Positions 40,186-46,961 of a stretch of DNA of 64,000 nt are shown here, in pieces; position 1 is the first letter of the stretch; each line of letters opens with the position of its first letter. The position numbers and the translations under genes are program-made. This DNA comes from Curvibacter microcysteis. Its GTDB lineage: Bacteria; Pseudomonadota; Gammaproteobacteria; Burkholderiales; Burkholderiaceae_C. The stretch is from assembly GCF_028649435.1 (NCBI RefSeq), contig NZ_JAQSIN010000004.1. The stretch is one strand, 5' to 3'. The notes beneath the pieces were generated by a model, which was given only the letters and a program-made list of their open reading frames with translations, ran no database searches and had not been told where the DNA came from.

Positions 40186-41340
40186 TTGACCGACACTTCG
40201 CGCACTTCCCCCAGCCTGGTGCTGCGCACCACGCCCGATGGCCGCTGCGTCGTGCCACAGGGCGACTGGACTGCCGCGGCGCTGGCTGACCGTGCATCGG
40301 CCAAGGCTTTGCTGGCGCAGTTGGCGCACAGCCAAGGCTCGGGCGAACGACCCCAGCGCTGGGATCTGCGCGAAATGCAGCAACTTGACCATGTCGGGGC
40401 CCAGCTGCTCTGGCGCCAATGGGGCCAGCAATGGCCTGTCGAACTGGCCAGCACCGAGTTGCAGCAGCCCTTGCTGGAGCGCGTGGCGCGCCTGGCCTTG
40501 AGCCCTGAGGCCTTGGCGGCCGCCCAGCAGCGTCCCGGGGGCTGGCGTTCGTCGCTGGACCAACTCGGTGTGCGGGTGATCGAGGGGGTGGCCCACGCCA
40601 GCGACTACGTGCGCATGCAGGGGCAGTTGTTGATTGATCTGTGCCGGTGGGCCCGTTCGCCTCAAGACGGGCCTTGGCGCGATGTCTCCGGGCACCTCTA
40701 CCAAATGGGCACCACGGCCTTGCCCATCACGGCCTTGGTGGGTTTTCTGATTGGCGTGGTGCTGGCCTACCTGATGTCGCTGCAATTGAGGCAGTTCGGG
40801 GCAGAGGCGTTCATCGTCAACATCCTGGGCATTTCGCTGATCCGTGAGTTGGGGCCGATGCTGGCGGCCATTTTGGTGGCGGGGCGTTCGGGCTCGTCGA
40901 TCACCGCGCAGATTGGGGTCATGCGGGTCACGGAAGAGCTGGACGCCATGCGTGTCATGGGCATCTCCCATGGTTTTCGCCTGGTCATGCCGCGCGCGGT
41001 GGCGCTGGCGATTGCCATGCCGCTGGTGTCGGTGTGGACCTCCTTGTGTTCGCTCGCCGGGGGCATGTTGGCCAGTGACCTGGCGCTGAACGTCACCCCC
41101 GCTTACTTCATGCAGGCCTTGCCGGCGGCGGTGGACCCCGCCAACCTGGTGCTGGCGACGGCCAAGTCGGCTGTGTTTGGCGTCTTGATCGCGATGGTGG
41201 GTTGCCACTACGGTTTGCGCATCAAGCCCAACACCGAGAGCCTGGGCCAAGGCACCACTTCCTCGGTGGTCAGCGCCATCACGGTGGTGATCCTGGTCGA
41301 TGCCTTGTTTGCCATCTTGTTCCGCGACGTGGGGATCTGA
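40186..41340 (+). CDS. MlaE-family ABC transporter permease with N-terminal STAS-like region
   Basis: This 384-residue protein is a permease of the Mla/Mkl lipid-transport family. The C-terminal two thirds contain about five to six helices and the conserved SLIRELGPMLAAILVAGRSG, then AQIGVMRVTEELDAMRVMGI. The first 120 residues are soluble and look like a STAS domain (as in MlaB) fused to the permease, an arrangement known for this family in betaproteobacteria. The start appears to be TTG 40186. ATG 40175 opens a four-codon frame (MASP) that stops in overlap with this TTG. It heads a four-gene operon. Confidence 0.88.
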   Translation: MTDTSRTSPSLVLRTTPDGRCVVPQGDWTAAALADRASAKALLAQLAHSQGSGERPQRWDLREMQQLDHVGAQLLWRQWGQQWPVELASTELQQPLLERVARLALSPEALAAAQQRPGGWRSSLDQLGVRVIEGVAHASDYVRMQGQLLIDLCRWARSPQDGPWRDVSGHLYQMGTTALPITALVGFLIGVVLAYLMSLQLRQFGAEAFIVNILGISLIRELGPMLAAILVAGRSGSSITAQIGVMRVTEELDAMRVMGISHGFRLVMPRAVALAIAMPLVSVWTSLCSLAGGMLASDLALNVTPAYFMQALPAAVDPANLVLATAKSAVFGVLIAMVGCHYGLRIKPNTESLGQGTTSSVVSAITVVILVDALFAILFRDVGI

Positions 41341-41342
41341 GC

Positions 41343-42188
41343 ATGACCGAGACCAACCAGTCCCCCAGCCCGAGCACCCAGCCGGCGTCCCCCGCGGTGG
41401 TCGAGATTCGGGGCCTTTGGACCCAGTTCGGCCCGCCCGAGCGCCCGGTGGTCATTCACCGCGACCTGGCGCTGAGCATTGAGCGGGGCGAAATGGTGTC
41501 CCTGGTGGGCGGCTCAGGCACTGGCAAGACGGTGTTGTTGCGGCAGATTTTGGGTCTCGAGCATCCCGCGCGTGGCACCGTCACGGTGCTCGGTCAGCCC
41601 GCTGCCCAATTGGGGCGACAAGGGGCGGCCAGCCGGGTCGGCATGCTGTTCCAGCAAGGCGCTTTGTTTTCGGCCTTCAGCGTGCTGGAGAACATTGCGT
41701 TTCCCCTGCGCGAGTTGGGCACCCTGCCGGACGACTTGGTGCGCGCCGCGGCCTACGTCAAGTTGCAGATGGTGGGTCTGGGCCCGCAGCACGCCCACAA
41801 AAAGCCGTCCGACTTGTCGGGCGGCATGATCAAGCGGGTGGCGTTGGCGCGCGCGCTCATCATGGACCCGCCACTGCTGCTGCTCGACGAGCCGACGGCG
41901 GGTCTGGACCCCCATGCCTCCGATGAGTTTTGCGAACTGCTCCACTCCCTGCATGCCGAGTTGGGCGTGACCATGGTGATGGTGACCCATGACCTGGACA
42001 CGCTGTTTGCCTTGTCGTCGCGGGTGGCGGTGCTGGCCGAGCAAAAAGTGCTGTTCAGCGGCCCGCCGACCGAGGTGGCGCGCATTCAACACCCCTTTAT
42101 TCACGACTTTTTCCAGGGGGAGCGCGGACGTCGGGCCATGACCCCGGTGGCCGCTGAGGTCCCTGGCCTTGCCCCGTCTCAGCCCTGA
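41343..42188 (+). CDS. MlaF-like ABC transporter ATP-binding protein
   Basis: This 281-residue ATPase powers the lipid transporter. It has Walker A in VGGSGTGKTVLL, the signature DLSGGMIKRVALARAL, and Walker B LLLLDEPTAGLDPH. The pattern fits MlaF or Ttg2A proteins. Its ATG follows the permease stop by two bases. It works in the inner membrane complex with the permease encoded just upstream and the MCE protein downstream. Confidence 0.92.
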   Translation: MTETNQSPSPSTQPASPAVVEIRGLWTQFGPPERPVVIHRDLALSIERGEMVSLVGGSGTGKTVLLRQILGLEHPARGTVTVLGQPAAQLGRQGAASRVGMLFQQGALFSAFSVLENIAFPLRELGTLPDDLVRAAAYVKLQMVGLGPQHAHKKPSDLSGGMIKRVALARALIMDPPLLLLDEPTAGLDPHASDEFCELLHSLHAELGVTMVMVTHDLDTLFALSSRVAVLAEQKVLFSGPPTEVARIQHPFIHDFFQGERGRRAMTPVAAEVPGLAPSQP

Positions 42189-42206
42189 TTTGCCAAGGAT
42201 ACGCAC

Positions 42207-43190
42207 ATGGAAAACAAATCTCACGCCATGGCCGCTGGCACTTTTGTGTTGGTGGTCACCCTGATGCTGGTGTCGCTGGTGATCTGGCTGACCCGCGACA
42301 AGGGCAAGTACCAAAACTATGAGCTGTCCACCCGGGACGCCATCACCGGCCTGCAGCCCCAGGCGGCCGTGCGCTACAAGGGCGTGGGCGTGGGCAAGGT
42401 CACGAGCATCAGCTTTGACCACCAAGCCAAGGGCAATGTGTTGATCCGCATCCAAGTGGAGGACAAGACCCCTTTGGGGCCCACCACCTACGCCACCCTG
42501 GCCTACCAAGGTGTAACAGGTCTGGCCTATGTGTTGCTGGACGATGCGGGCGCCCCTCAGGCCCGGCAAGAGCCTGGAGAAGACGGCTTGCCGCGTCTGC
42601 CACTGGTGACTTCGCAGCTCGGCAAAATGACCGAGCAGGCCCCTGAGTTGCTGGCGCAGATCAACGAAGCCACGGTGCGCATCAACCAGACCTTGTCGGA
42701 CGACAACCAAAAGCGTTTGTCGCTCCTGCTGAGCAACCTTGCCAAGGTGTCTGAGAACTCGGCCCAGCTCACGGCCAGCCTGAACCAGACGGTGCAGACC
42801 CGATTGGACCCGGCCCTGGCCGCGGTCCCGGCCTTGGCCCACGAGGCCACCGTCACCTTGAAAGGCCTTCAAGGCACGGCGACCGACCTCGGGCGCATGT
42901 CCAACGCGCTGACGCAGACGGCCCAGCGCCTGAACGACAAGGACGGCCCCATCGACCGCATTGCCCAGAGCGCTGACGCTTTCTCGCATGTGGTCGATAC
43001 CTTGGGCTCGACCACCTTGCCGCGCGTCAACCGGGTGGCGGAGGACGCTTCGCGCACGGTGCGTCAGTTGGGGCGCACCGCGACCGGGCTCAATGACAAC
43101 CCTCAGTCGCTGCTGTTTGGGGCGGGCCAGATGCTGCCAGGCCCAGGTGAACCCGGCTTCACCCCGCCGCCCGTGGTGGTTCGGCCCTGA
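42207..43190 (+). CDS. MCE-family (MlaD-like) substrate-binding protein
   Basis: This 327-residue protein has one N-terminal membrane helix (MAAGTFVLVVTLMLVSLVIW) and an MCE domain (about residues 40-120) including ITGLQPQAAVRYKGVGVGKV, which in MlaD forms a lipid-binding ring. A long helical tail follows, as in the PqiB/YebT and single-MCE types. It probably bridges the permease to periplasmic or outer-membrane partners. It belongs to the operon of the neighbours on both sides. Confidence 0.92.
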   Translation: MENKSHAMAAGTFVLVVTLMLVSLVIWLTRDKGKYQNYELSTRDAITGLQPQAAVRYKGVGVGKVTSISFDHQAKGNVLIRIQVEDKTPLGPTTYATLAYQGVTGLAYVLLDDAGAPQARQEPGEDGLPRLPLVTSQLGKMTEQAPELLAQINEATVRINQTLSDDNQKRLSLLLSNLAKVSENSAQLTASLNQTVQTRLDPALAAVPALAHEATVTLKGLQGTATDLGRMSNALTQTAQRLNDKDGPIDRIAQSADAFSHVVDTLGSTTLPRVNRVAEDASRTVRQLGRTATGLNDNPQSLLFGAGQMLPGPGEPGFTPPPVVVRP

Positions 43191-43214
43191 GTCCCGTTTT
43201 AGGAGTACAGATCC

Positions 43215-43916
43215 ATGTCTTTGATTTCTTGCTTGTCTGTCTTCGATCGTTCAGGAGCCCGGTCGGAGCGGCGCCGCGTGGGGGCTGTCGGGGGCTTGCT
43301 GTTGCTGAGCCTGCTGAGTGCCTGCTCGGTCATCCCCGAACGACCTGTGCGGCCGACCCAGTACGACTTTGGCCCGGGCCTGAGCTCGGCCCCAGCCACC
43401 CCAGCCAAGGCCAAGCTGCCCGTGCTGGTGCTGGCTGACTTGGAGCCATCTGGCCTGTTGGACAGCTCCAGCCTGGTGCTTTACCGCCTGGGCTATACCG
43501 GTGACCAGCAACTTCGACCCTACGCCCAAGCCCGTTGGGCCCTGCCGCCAGCGCAACTGGTGCGCTTGCGTTTGCGCGATCTCCTGGGCACCCAGCATGC
43601 GGTCCTGAGCGCCACCGAAGGCGCGGCGCTGCAGCGCAGCCCGGACCAGCCCCTGCGCGTGCTGCGCCTGGAGCTGGAAGAGTTCAGCCAGGTGTTTGAG
43701 CGCGCCGACCAAAGTTCGGCCCTGGTGCGTTTGCGCGCCACCTTGCTGGACAACCGCGCGGCCGGTGAGACCTTGCTGGCCCAGCGGGTGTTTGTGGCGC
43801 GCCATCCGGCCAGCAGCCCCGATGCGGCGGGGGGTGTCCTGGCCCTGACCCAGGCCACCGATCAGCTGGCCCAGACGCTGGCGCAGTGGGTGGATGCCGT
43901 GCCCGCCAAGCCCTGA
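43215..43916 (+). CDS. ABC-transport auxiliary lipoprotein (PqiC/LetC-like)
   Basis: This 233-residue protein has a lipoprotein signal ending in LLLSLLSAC, so the cysteine should be lipidated, followed by an ABC_trans_aux-type domain with VLVLADLEPSGLLDSSSLVL. Such lipoproteins accompany MCE transporters (PqiC is the model) and sit at the outer membrane. ATG 43215 has AGGAG upstream. It closes the four-gene lipid-transport operon. Confidence 0.87.
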   Translation: MSLISCLSVFDRSGARSERRRVGAVGGLLLLSLLSACSVIPERPVRPTQYDFGPGLSSAPATPAKAKLPVLVLADLEPSGLLDSSSLVLYRLGYTGDQQLRPYAQARWALPPAQLVRLRLRDLLGTQHAVLSATEGAALQRSPDQPLRVLRLELEEFSQVFERADQSSALVRLRATLLDNRAAGETLLAQRVFVARHPASSPDAAGGVLALTQATDQLAQTLAQWVDAVPAKP

Positions 43917-43932
43917 GTGGTGTGATCACCGT

Positions 43933-43974
43933 GGGCGGCCCTCGCGCCGCCCATGCCAGGGATTCATTTTTTTC
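43933..43974 (+). terminator. Candidate terminator after the lipid-transport operon
   Basis: GGGCGGC (43933-43939) pairs with GCCGCCC (43946-43952) around a six-base loop; a run of seven T follows after a gap of about 15 bases (43967-43973). It lies 16 bases after the lipoprotein stop. The distance to the T-run makes it a weak or imperfect terminator. Confidence 0.45.
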
Positions 43975-44112
43975 AAATTTGAAGCTGAAATCCAGGTGTT
44001 GCGTCAACCAACGGTTGGTGCGCTCCGTTGAGTGGCAAAAATGCGGCCGGCTTGGGGCTGGACCGCTTGGTCCGTCGATCTCATCCGGGATCGATCACTC
44101 ACAGGGAGCTTC

Positions 44113-44316
44113 ATGTCACATCCAAAACCAGGGCCCGCGAGCGAGTCCACCCAGCCCTCGGCTGATCGGCCATCCCCCGGCCAGGCGTCCGCTCCGCCGG
44201 CCCCCGCTGCGGCGCCGCGCGCTCAGCCTGTCCCCCCCGCCTGGGCGCAAGCGGCCGTGGCTTGGCCCTTCAAGGCAGCACCGCCTCTGGCTCCTCGCTC
44301 CCGGCCCAAGTTCTGA
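44113..44316 (+). CDS. Small Pro/Ala-rich hypothetical protein
   Basis: This possible 67-residue protein starts at ATG 44113 after AGGGAGC. It is very rich in proline, alanine and serine with a low-complexity middle and a basic C-terminus ending SRPKF. No domain can be recognised, and low-complexity GC-rich sequence can give such frames by chance. The RBS and its position before the hemerythrin gene make it more likely than not to be real, but this is uncertain. Confidence 0.45.
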   Translation: MSHPKPGPASESTQPSADRPSPGQASAPPAPAAAPRAQPVPPAWAQAAVAWPFKAAPPLAPRSRPKF

Positions 44317-44347
44317 GGGGCGCTGAGCGCGGGGCATTGCGCAGCGC

Positions 44348-44361
44348 CTGACCTGGATCAA
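44348..44361 (+). promoter_or_regulatory. FNR/Dnr-like box upstream of the hemerythrin gene
   Basis: CTGAC-ctgg-ATCAA differs from the FNR consensus TTGAT-N4-ATCAA at two positions. A -10-like TTAAGC follows at 44383-44388. If transcription starts near 44396, the box is centred at -41.5, the classical activating position for FNR-type regulators. The start codon at 44418 fits a short leader. Confidence 0.5.
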
Positions 44362-44417
44362 GCGCAGCCCGTGGTGGGCGGCTTAAGCTGCGGCGCTTGC
44401 CGTACCCGGAGAACCGC

Positions 44418-44918
44418 ATGACCCAGCTCGAATGGAGCGACGCGCTGTCGCTCGACCTCCCCCTCATGGATGACACCCACCGTGAGTTTGTCGACCTGCT
44501 TGCCGCGGTCCGCACAGCGCCCGACGCGGACTTGCTCCAGCACTGGCAGGGGTTGATTGAGCACACCGACGACCACTTTGGCCGTGAAGACCGCTGGATG
44601 CAGGACACCCGTTTTTCGTCCTCCAATTGCCACAGCGTGCAGCACAAGGTCGTCTTGCAGGTGATGCGCGAAGGTGCCGTGCGCGGTGCCGCCGGTGACC
44701 TGGCCCTGGTGCGTCAGATGGCGTCCGAATTGGCGATCTGGTTCCCCCAGCACGCGCAGACCATGGACGCCGCCTTGGCCTTGCACCTGCGCCGGGTCGG
44801 CTACGACCCTGAAACAGGGCAGGTGGCGTCTCCAGATGCTTTGCCTGGGGCGGTGATCCACGGTTGCGGCGGTGCCACCTGCTCCGACAGCCCGGAAGAC
44901 GCGCTCGCTGCGCACTGA
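44418..44918 (+). CDS. Hemerythrin-family oxygen-binding protein
   Basis: This 166-residue protein has the di-iron ligands of bacterial hemerythrins: His21, then His49-x3-His53-x3-Glu57 (HTDDHFGRE) and His72-x3-His76, with a further His near FPQHAQ. Hemerythrins bind oxygen for storage, delivery or sensing. The C-terminal extension has two cysteines (HGCGGATC) and is not needed for the fold. ATG 44418 has CGGAG upstream. The FNR-like box in the promoter suggests it is made under low oxygen. Confidence 0.9.
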   Translation: MTQLEWSDALSLDLPLMDDTHREFVDLLAAVRTAPDADLLQHWQGLIEHTDDHFGREDRWMQDTRFSSSNCHSVQHKVVLQVMREGAVRGAAGDLALVRQMASELAIWFPQHAQTMDAALALHLRRVGYDPETGQVASPDALPGAVIHGCGGATCSDSPEDALAAH

Positions 44919-45010
44919 GGGCTTGCTGCTACCGCCGCAGCCAGGGGCGCCTGACGCGGAGGGGCATGAACTGGGACGGCCCCCCGGCTGATGCCGTCTC
45001 ATGTGTAAAG

Positions 45011-45044
45011 TGATACTCTTCAATTTTCAAGTCTGGGAGTATCA
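45011..45044 (+). promoter_or_regulatory. Inverted repeat covering the acyltransferase RBS
   Basis: TGATACTC (45011-45018) and GAGTATCA (45037-45044) form a perfect 8-bp inverted repeat with an 18-base AT-rich centre. The right arm includes part of the RBS GGGAG (45035-45039) and ends two bases before ATG 45047. It could be an operator, or a hairpin in the mRNA that hides the RBS. Confidence 0.5.
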
Positions 45045-45046
45045 AA

Positions 45047-46012
45047 ATGAGTCTGGGTTTGGGGAGTTGGCGGTTTTTTCTGGCCATGCTGGTCGTCGTG
45101 TCGCACCTGTATGCGGACATGATCCATGGCCCGGCCGCGTATGCGGTGTGGGGCTTCTTTGTCCTCAGCGGCTACCTGATGACCTTCGTGCTCAGCCAGC
45201 GCTACGGCTTTGAAGCTGCAGGCCTCAAACGCTACGCCTTCAACCGGTTCTTGCGCATCTACCCGTCGTACGCGCTGGCTTCCTTGGCCGGCTTGGCGTT
45301 GTTGTGGTGGCTGGCTCGGCAGGGGGTCAACCCGGCTGGGCTGAACCCGCAGTTCCAGGTCCCGCAGGGCTGGCGCAACTGGCTGGCCGTCCTCACCATG
45401 AACCCCTGGCTGCCCGCGCCGGGCCTGCCGGTCCCGGTGGCCGGTGCCCTGTTTGTCGAGGTCTGGGCCTATGCCCTGATGCCTTTGTTTGCGCGCAGCC
45501 GCAGCGCGGCTTGGCTGGGTTTGGCCGTGGCGTTCTTTGCCAATGTGCAGTTCGGCTTCTCCACCGATTCCTTTTTGCCCCGCTATGTGGGCTTCGCCAC
45601 GGGGCTGATGCCGTTCGCGGCGGGCTCCCTGGTCTGCCATTACCGCGAGGCGTGGCAGCGCGGGGCCATGCCCCGGCTCAGCGTGTTGATCTGGTGCCTG
45701 CACGCGCTGTACTGGTTGCGTGACCCCTATTGGCCCTGGACCTATGGCCTGGGCTTGTCCGTGTTGCTGTCGGCCTGGGTGGTGCTGTCGCTGGCGCGCC
45801 GTGCCATGGGGACCACGGACAAGTGGCTGGGTGATGTGTCTTACCCGCTCTACCTGGTTCACACCACGGTGGGGGCTGTCTTTTTGCTGCGCTGGGGCAC
45901 CGACCGGCCGCTGGACTTTGCCGTGGTGTCGGTGTTGGCCAGTTTGCTGGTGTCGGCGGTCTTTGTCTGGTGGATTGACCGGCCGCTGCAAAAACTCAAG
46001 CTGCCTGCCTGA
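45047..46012 (+). CDS. Acyltransferase family 3 membrane protein
   Basis: This 321-residue protein is a compact multi-helix member of the acyltransferase-3 (OafA/YrhL) family. It has the N-terminal catalytic-type histidine in VVSHLYAD, then WGFFVLSGYLM and RFLRIYPSYALAS, which are standard early motifs of the family. Later helices follow closely. Such enzymes add acetyl or other acyl groups to glycans or lipids at the membrane. The acceptor is not known. Expression may be controlled by the inverted repeat at its RBS. Confidence 0.87.
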   Translation: MSLGLGSWRFFLAMLVVVSHLYADMIHGPAAYAVWGFFVLSGYLMTFVLSQRYGFEAAGLKRYAFNRFLRIYPSYALASLAGLALLWWLARQGVNPAGLNPQFQVPQGWRNWLAVLTMNPWLPAPGLPVPVAGALFVEVWAYALMPLFARSRSAAWLGLAVAFFANVQFGFSTDSFLPRYVGFATGLMPFAAGSLVCHYREAWQRGAMPRLSVLIWCLHALYWLRDPYWPWTYGLGLSVLLSAWVVLSLARRAMGTTDKWLGDVSYPLYLVHTTVGAVFLLRWGTDRPLDFAVVSVLASLLVSAVFVWWIDRPLQKLKLPA

Positions 46013-46049
46013 GCGCCTAAGCGCCTGAGCGCCTGAGCGTTCAAGCGTC
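46010..46049. repeat. Degenerate 8-bp tandem repeat with stops in three frames
   Basis: From the acyltransferase stop codon onward the sequence repeats as TGAGCGCC, TAAGCGCC, TGAGCGCC, TGAGCGTT, CAAGCGTC. Because the period is eight, the stop codons of the first three units fall in three different frames. It may be slippage-generated sequence. Confidence 0.7.
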
Positions 46050-46121
46050 CTGGGCGCCGCATCGCATCGAGGGCAGGGCGGCCCCAGGACGGGGCCTCAG
46101 GCGACTCGACGCGGAGGCGAT

Positions 46122-46153
46122 AAAAAAGCCAGCAGGCTTGCGACCTGCTGGCT
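46122..46153 (-). terminator. Rho-independent terminator of ompW
   Basis: On the minus strand AGCCAGCAGG and CCTGCTGGCT form a perfect 10-bp stem with a seven-base loop, followed by TTTTTT (46127-46122). It lies 27 bases after the ompW stop and is a clear terminator for that gene. Confidence 0.85.
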
Positions 46154-46179
46154 CCAAACTGGGCGTTTGAGGCGTTGGT

Positions 46180-46770
46180 TTAGAAACGCCAGCCCAGACC
46201 CACACCCACCAGCAGGGGGTCCACCTTGAAGGTCCCCAACTTGCTGCCAGCGGCGCTCACATCCGTACGGATGTAAACCTTCTTGATGTCGAAGTTGACA
46301 TACATGTTCTTGCCCACGGGAATGTCCACACCAGCTTGCAGGGCCGGACCGAAGCTGTTGCTGTCCACGCTGACACCGGCGGGCAGCTTGATGCTGCTCA
46401 GGCGGGTGTAGTTGATACCGGCGCCGACGTAGGGCTTGAAGCCCGGAGCGTCGAAGTGGTATTGCAGGGTCAGGGTCGGCGGCAGGTGCTTGAACGAGCC
46501 AATGGCGGTGCCCTTGGAATACAGCGTTTGGCTTTGCGGCACCGTCAGGATCAACTCAGCGGCGATGTTCTTGTTGAAGAAATAGGTGAAGTCGACTTCA
46601 GGCAGCCACTTGTTGTTGGTCGACAGGCCCAGGCCGGTCGTATCGCCGTTCGAAGCTTGCAGGTTCACGGCACGGGCGCGGACCAACCAAGGGCCTTCGG
46701 TTTGCTGGGCGAAGGCAGCGCCAGACATCAGGGCACACAGGGCGGCGACAGCCATCACTTGCTTTTTCAT
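46180..46770 (-). CDS. ompW: Outer-membrane protein OmpW
   Basis: This 196-residue protein has a signal peptide ending near SGAAFAQ and the OmpW eight-stranded barrel. Visible hallmarks are NNKWLPEVDFTYFFNKNIAA, LPPTLTLQYHF, YVGAGINYT and the C-terminal strand ending in GWRF with terminal Phe. OmpW makes a small hydrophobic channel and in other bacteria is induced by anaerobiosis through FNR. Two FNR-like boxes lie upstream here, and a strong terminator follows. Confidence 0.95.
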   Translation of the reverse strand: MKKQVMAVAALCALMSGAAFAQQTEGPWLVRARAVNLQASNGDTTGLGLSTNNKWLPEVDFTYFFNKNIAAELILTVPQSQTLYSKGTAIGSFKHLPPTLTLQYHFDAPGFKPYVGAGINYTRLSSIKLPAGVSVDSNSFGPALQAGVDIPVGKNMYVNFDIKKVYIRTDVSAAGSKLGTFKVDPLLVGVGLGWRF

Positions 46771-46840
46771 GGTCTTCTTTCTTACATCACCGGGGACGGC
46801 CCCCGTGACTTGATTAAAGTCTTTCCCCTCCTTGGTAGCC

Positions 46841-46904
46841 TTGCGTCAAGTCAAGTGATTTGGGCCTCCAAGACGGACCATGCATCCTGTTTGCGCTAGG
46901 TCAA
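46841..46904 (-). promoter_or_regulatory. Two FNR-like boxes upstream of ompW, 50 bp apart
   Basis: Read on the minus strand, TTGAC-ttga-CGCAA (46854-46841) and TTGAC-ctag-CGCAA (46904-46891) share the 5-4-5 layout of FNR/ANR sites and identical outer half-sites. They start exactly 50 bases apart. A -10-like TTTAAT is at 46818-46813; with a start near 46806 the boxes are centred at -41.5 and -91.5. The proximal one fits an activating class II site. The second half-site departs from the usual ATCAA. Confidence 0.55.
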
Positions 46905-46961
46905 AGTCAGGGGGCTTGACGCGGCCAGGCCGGGGGCCGGGGCCGCTGGGTGGCGCGCTGT

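Noticed and set aside
40175..40189. ATG 40175 as the start of the MlaE-like permease
   Set aside because: It is out of frame with the permease and stops after four codons; the permease frame opens at TTG 40186.
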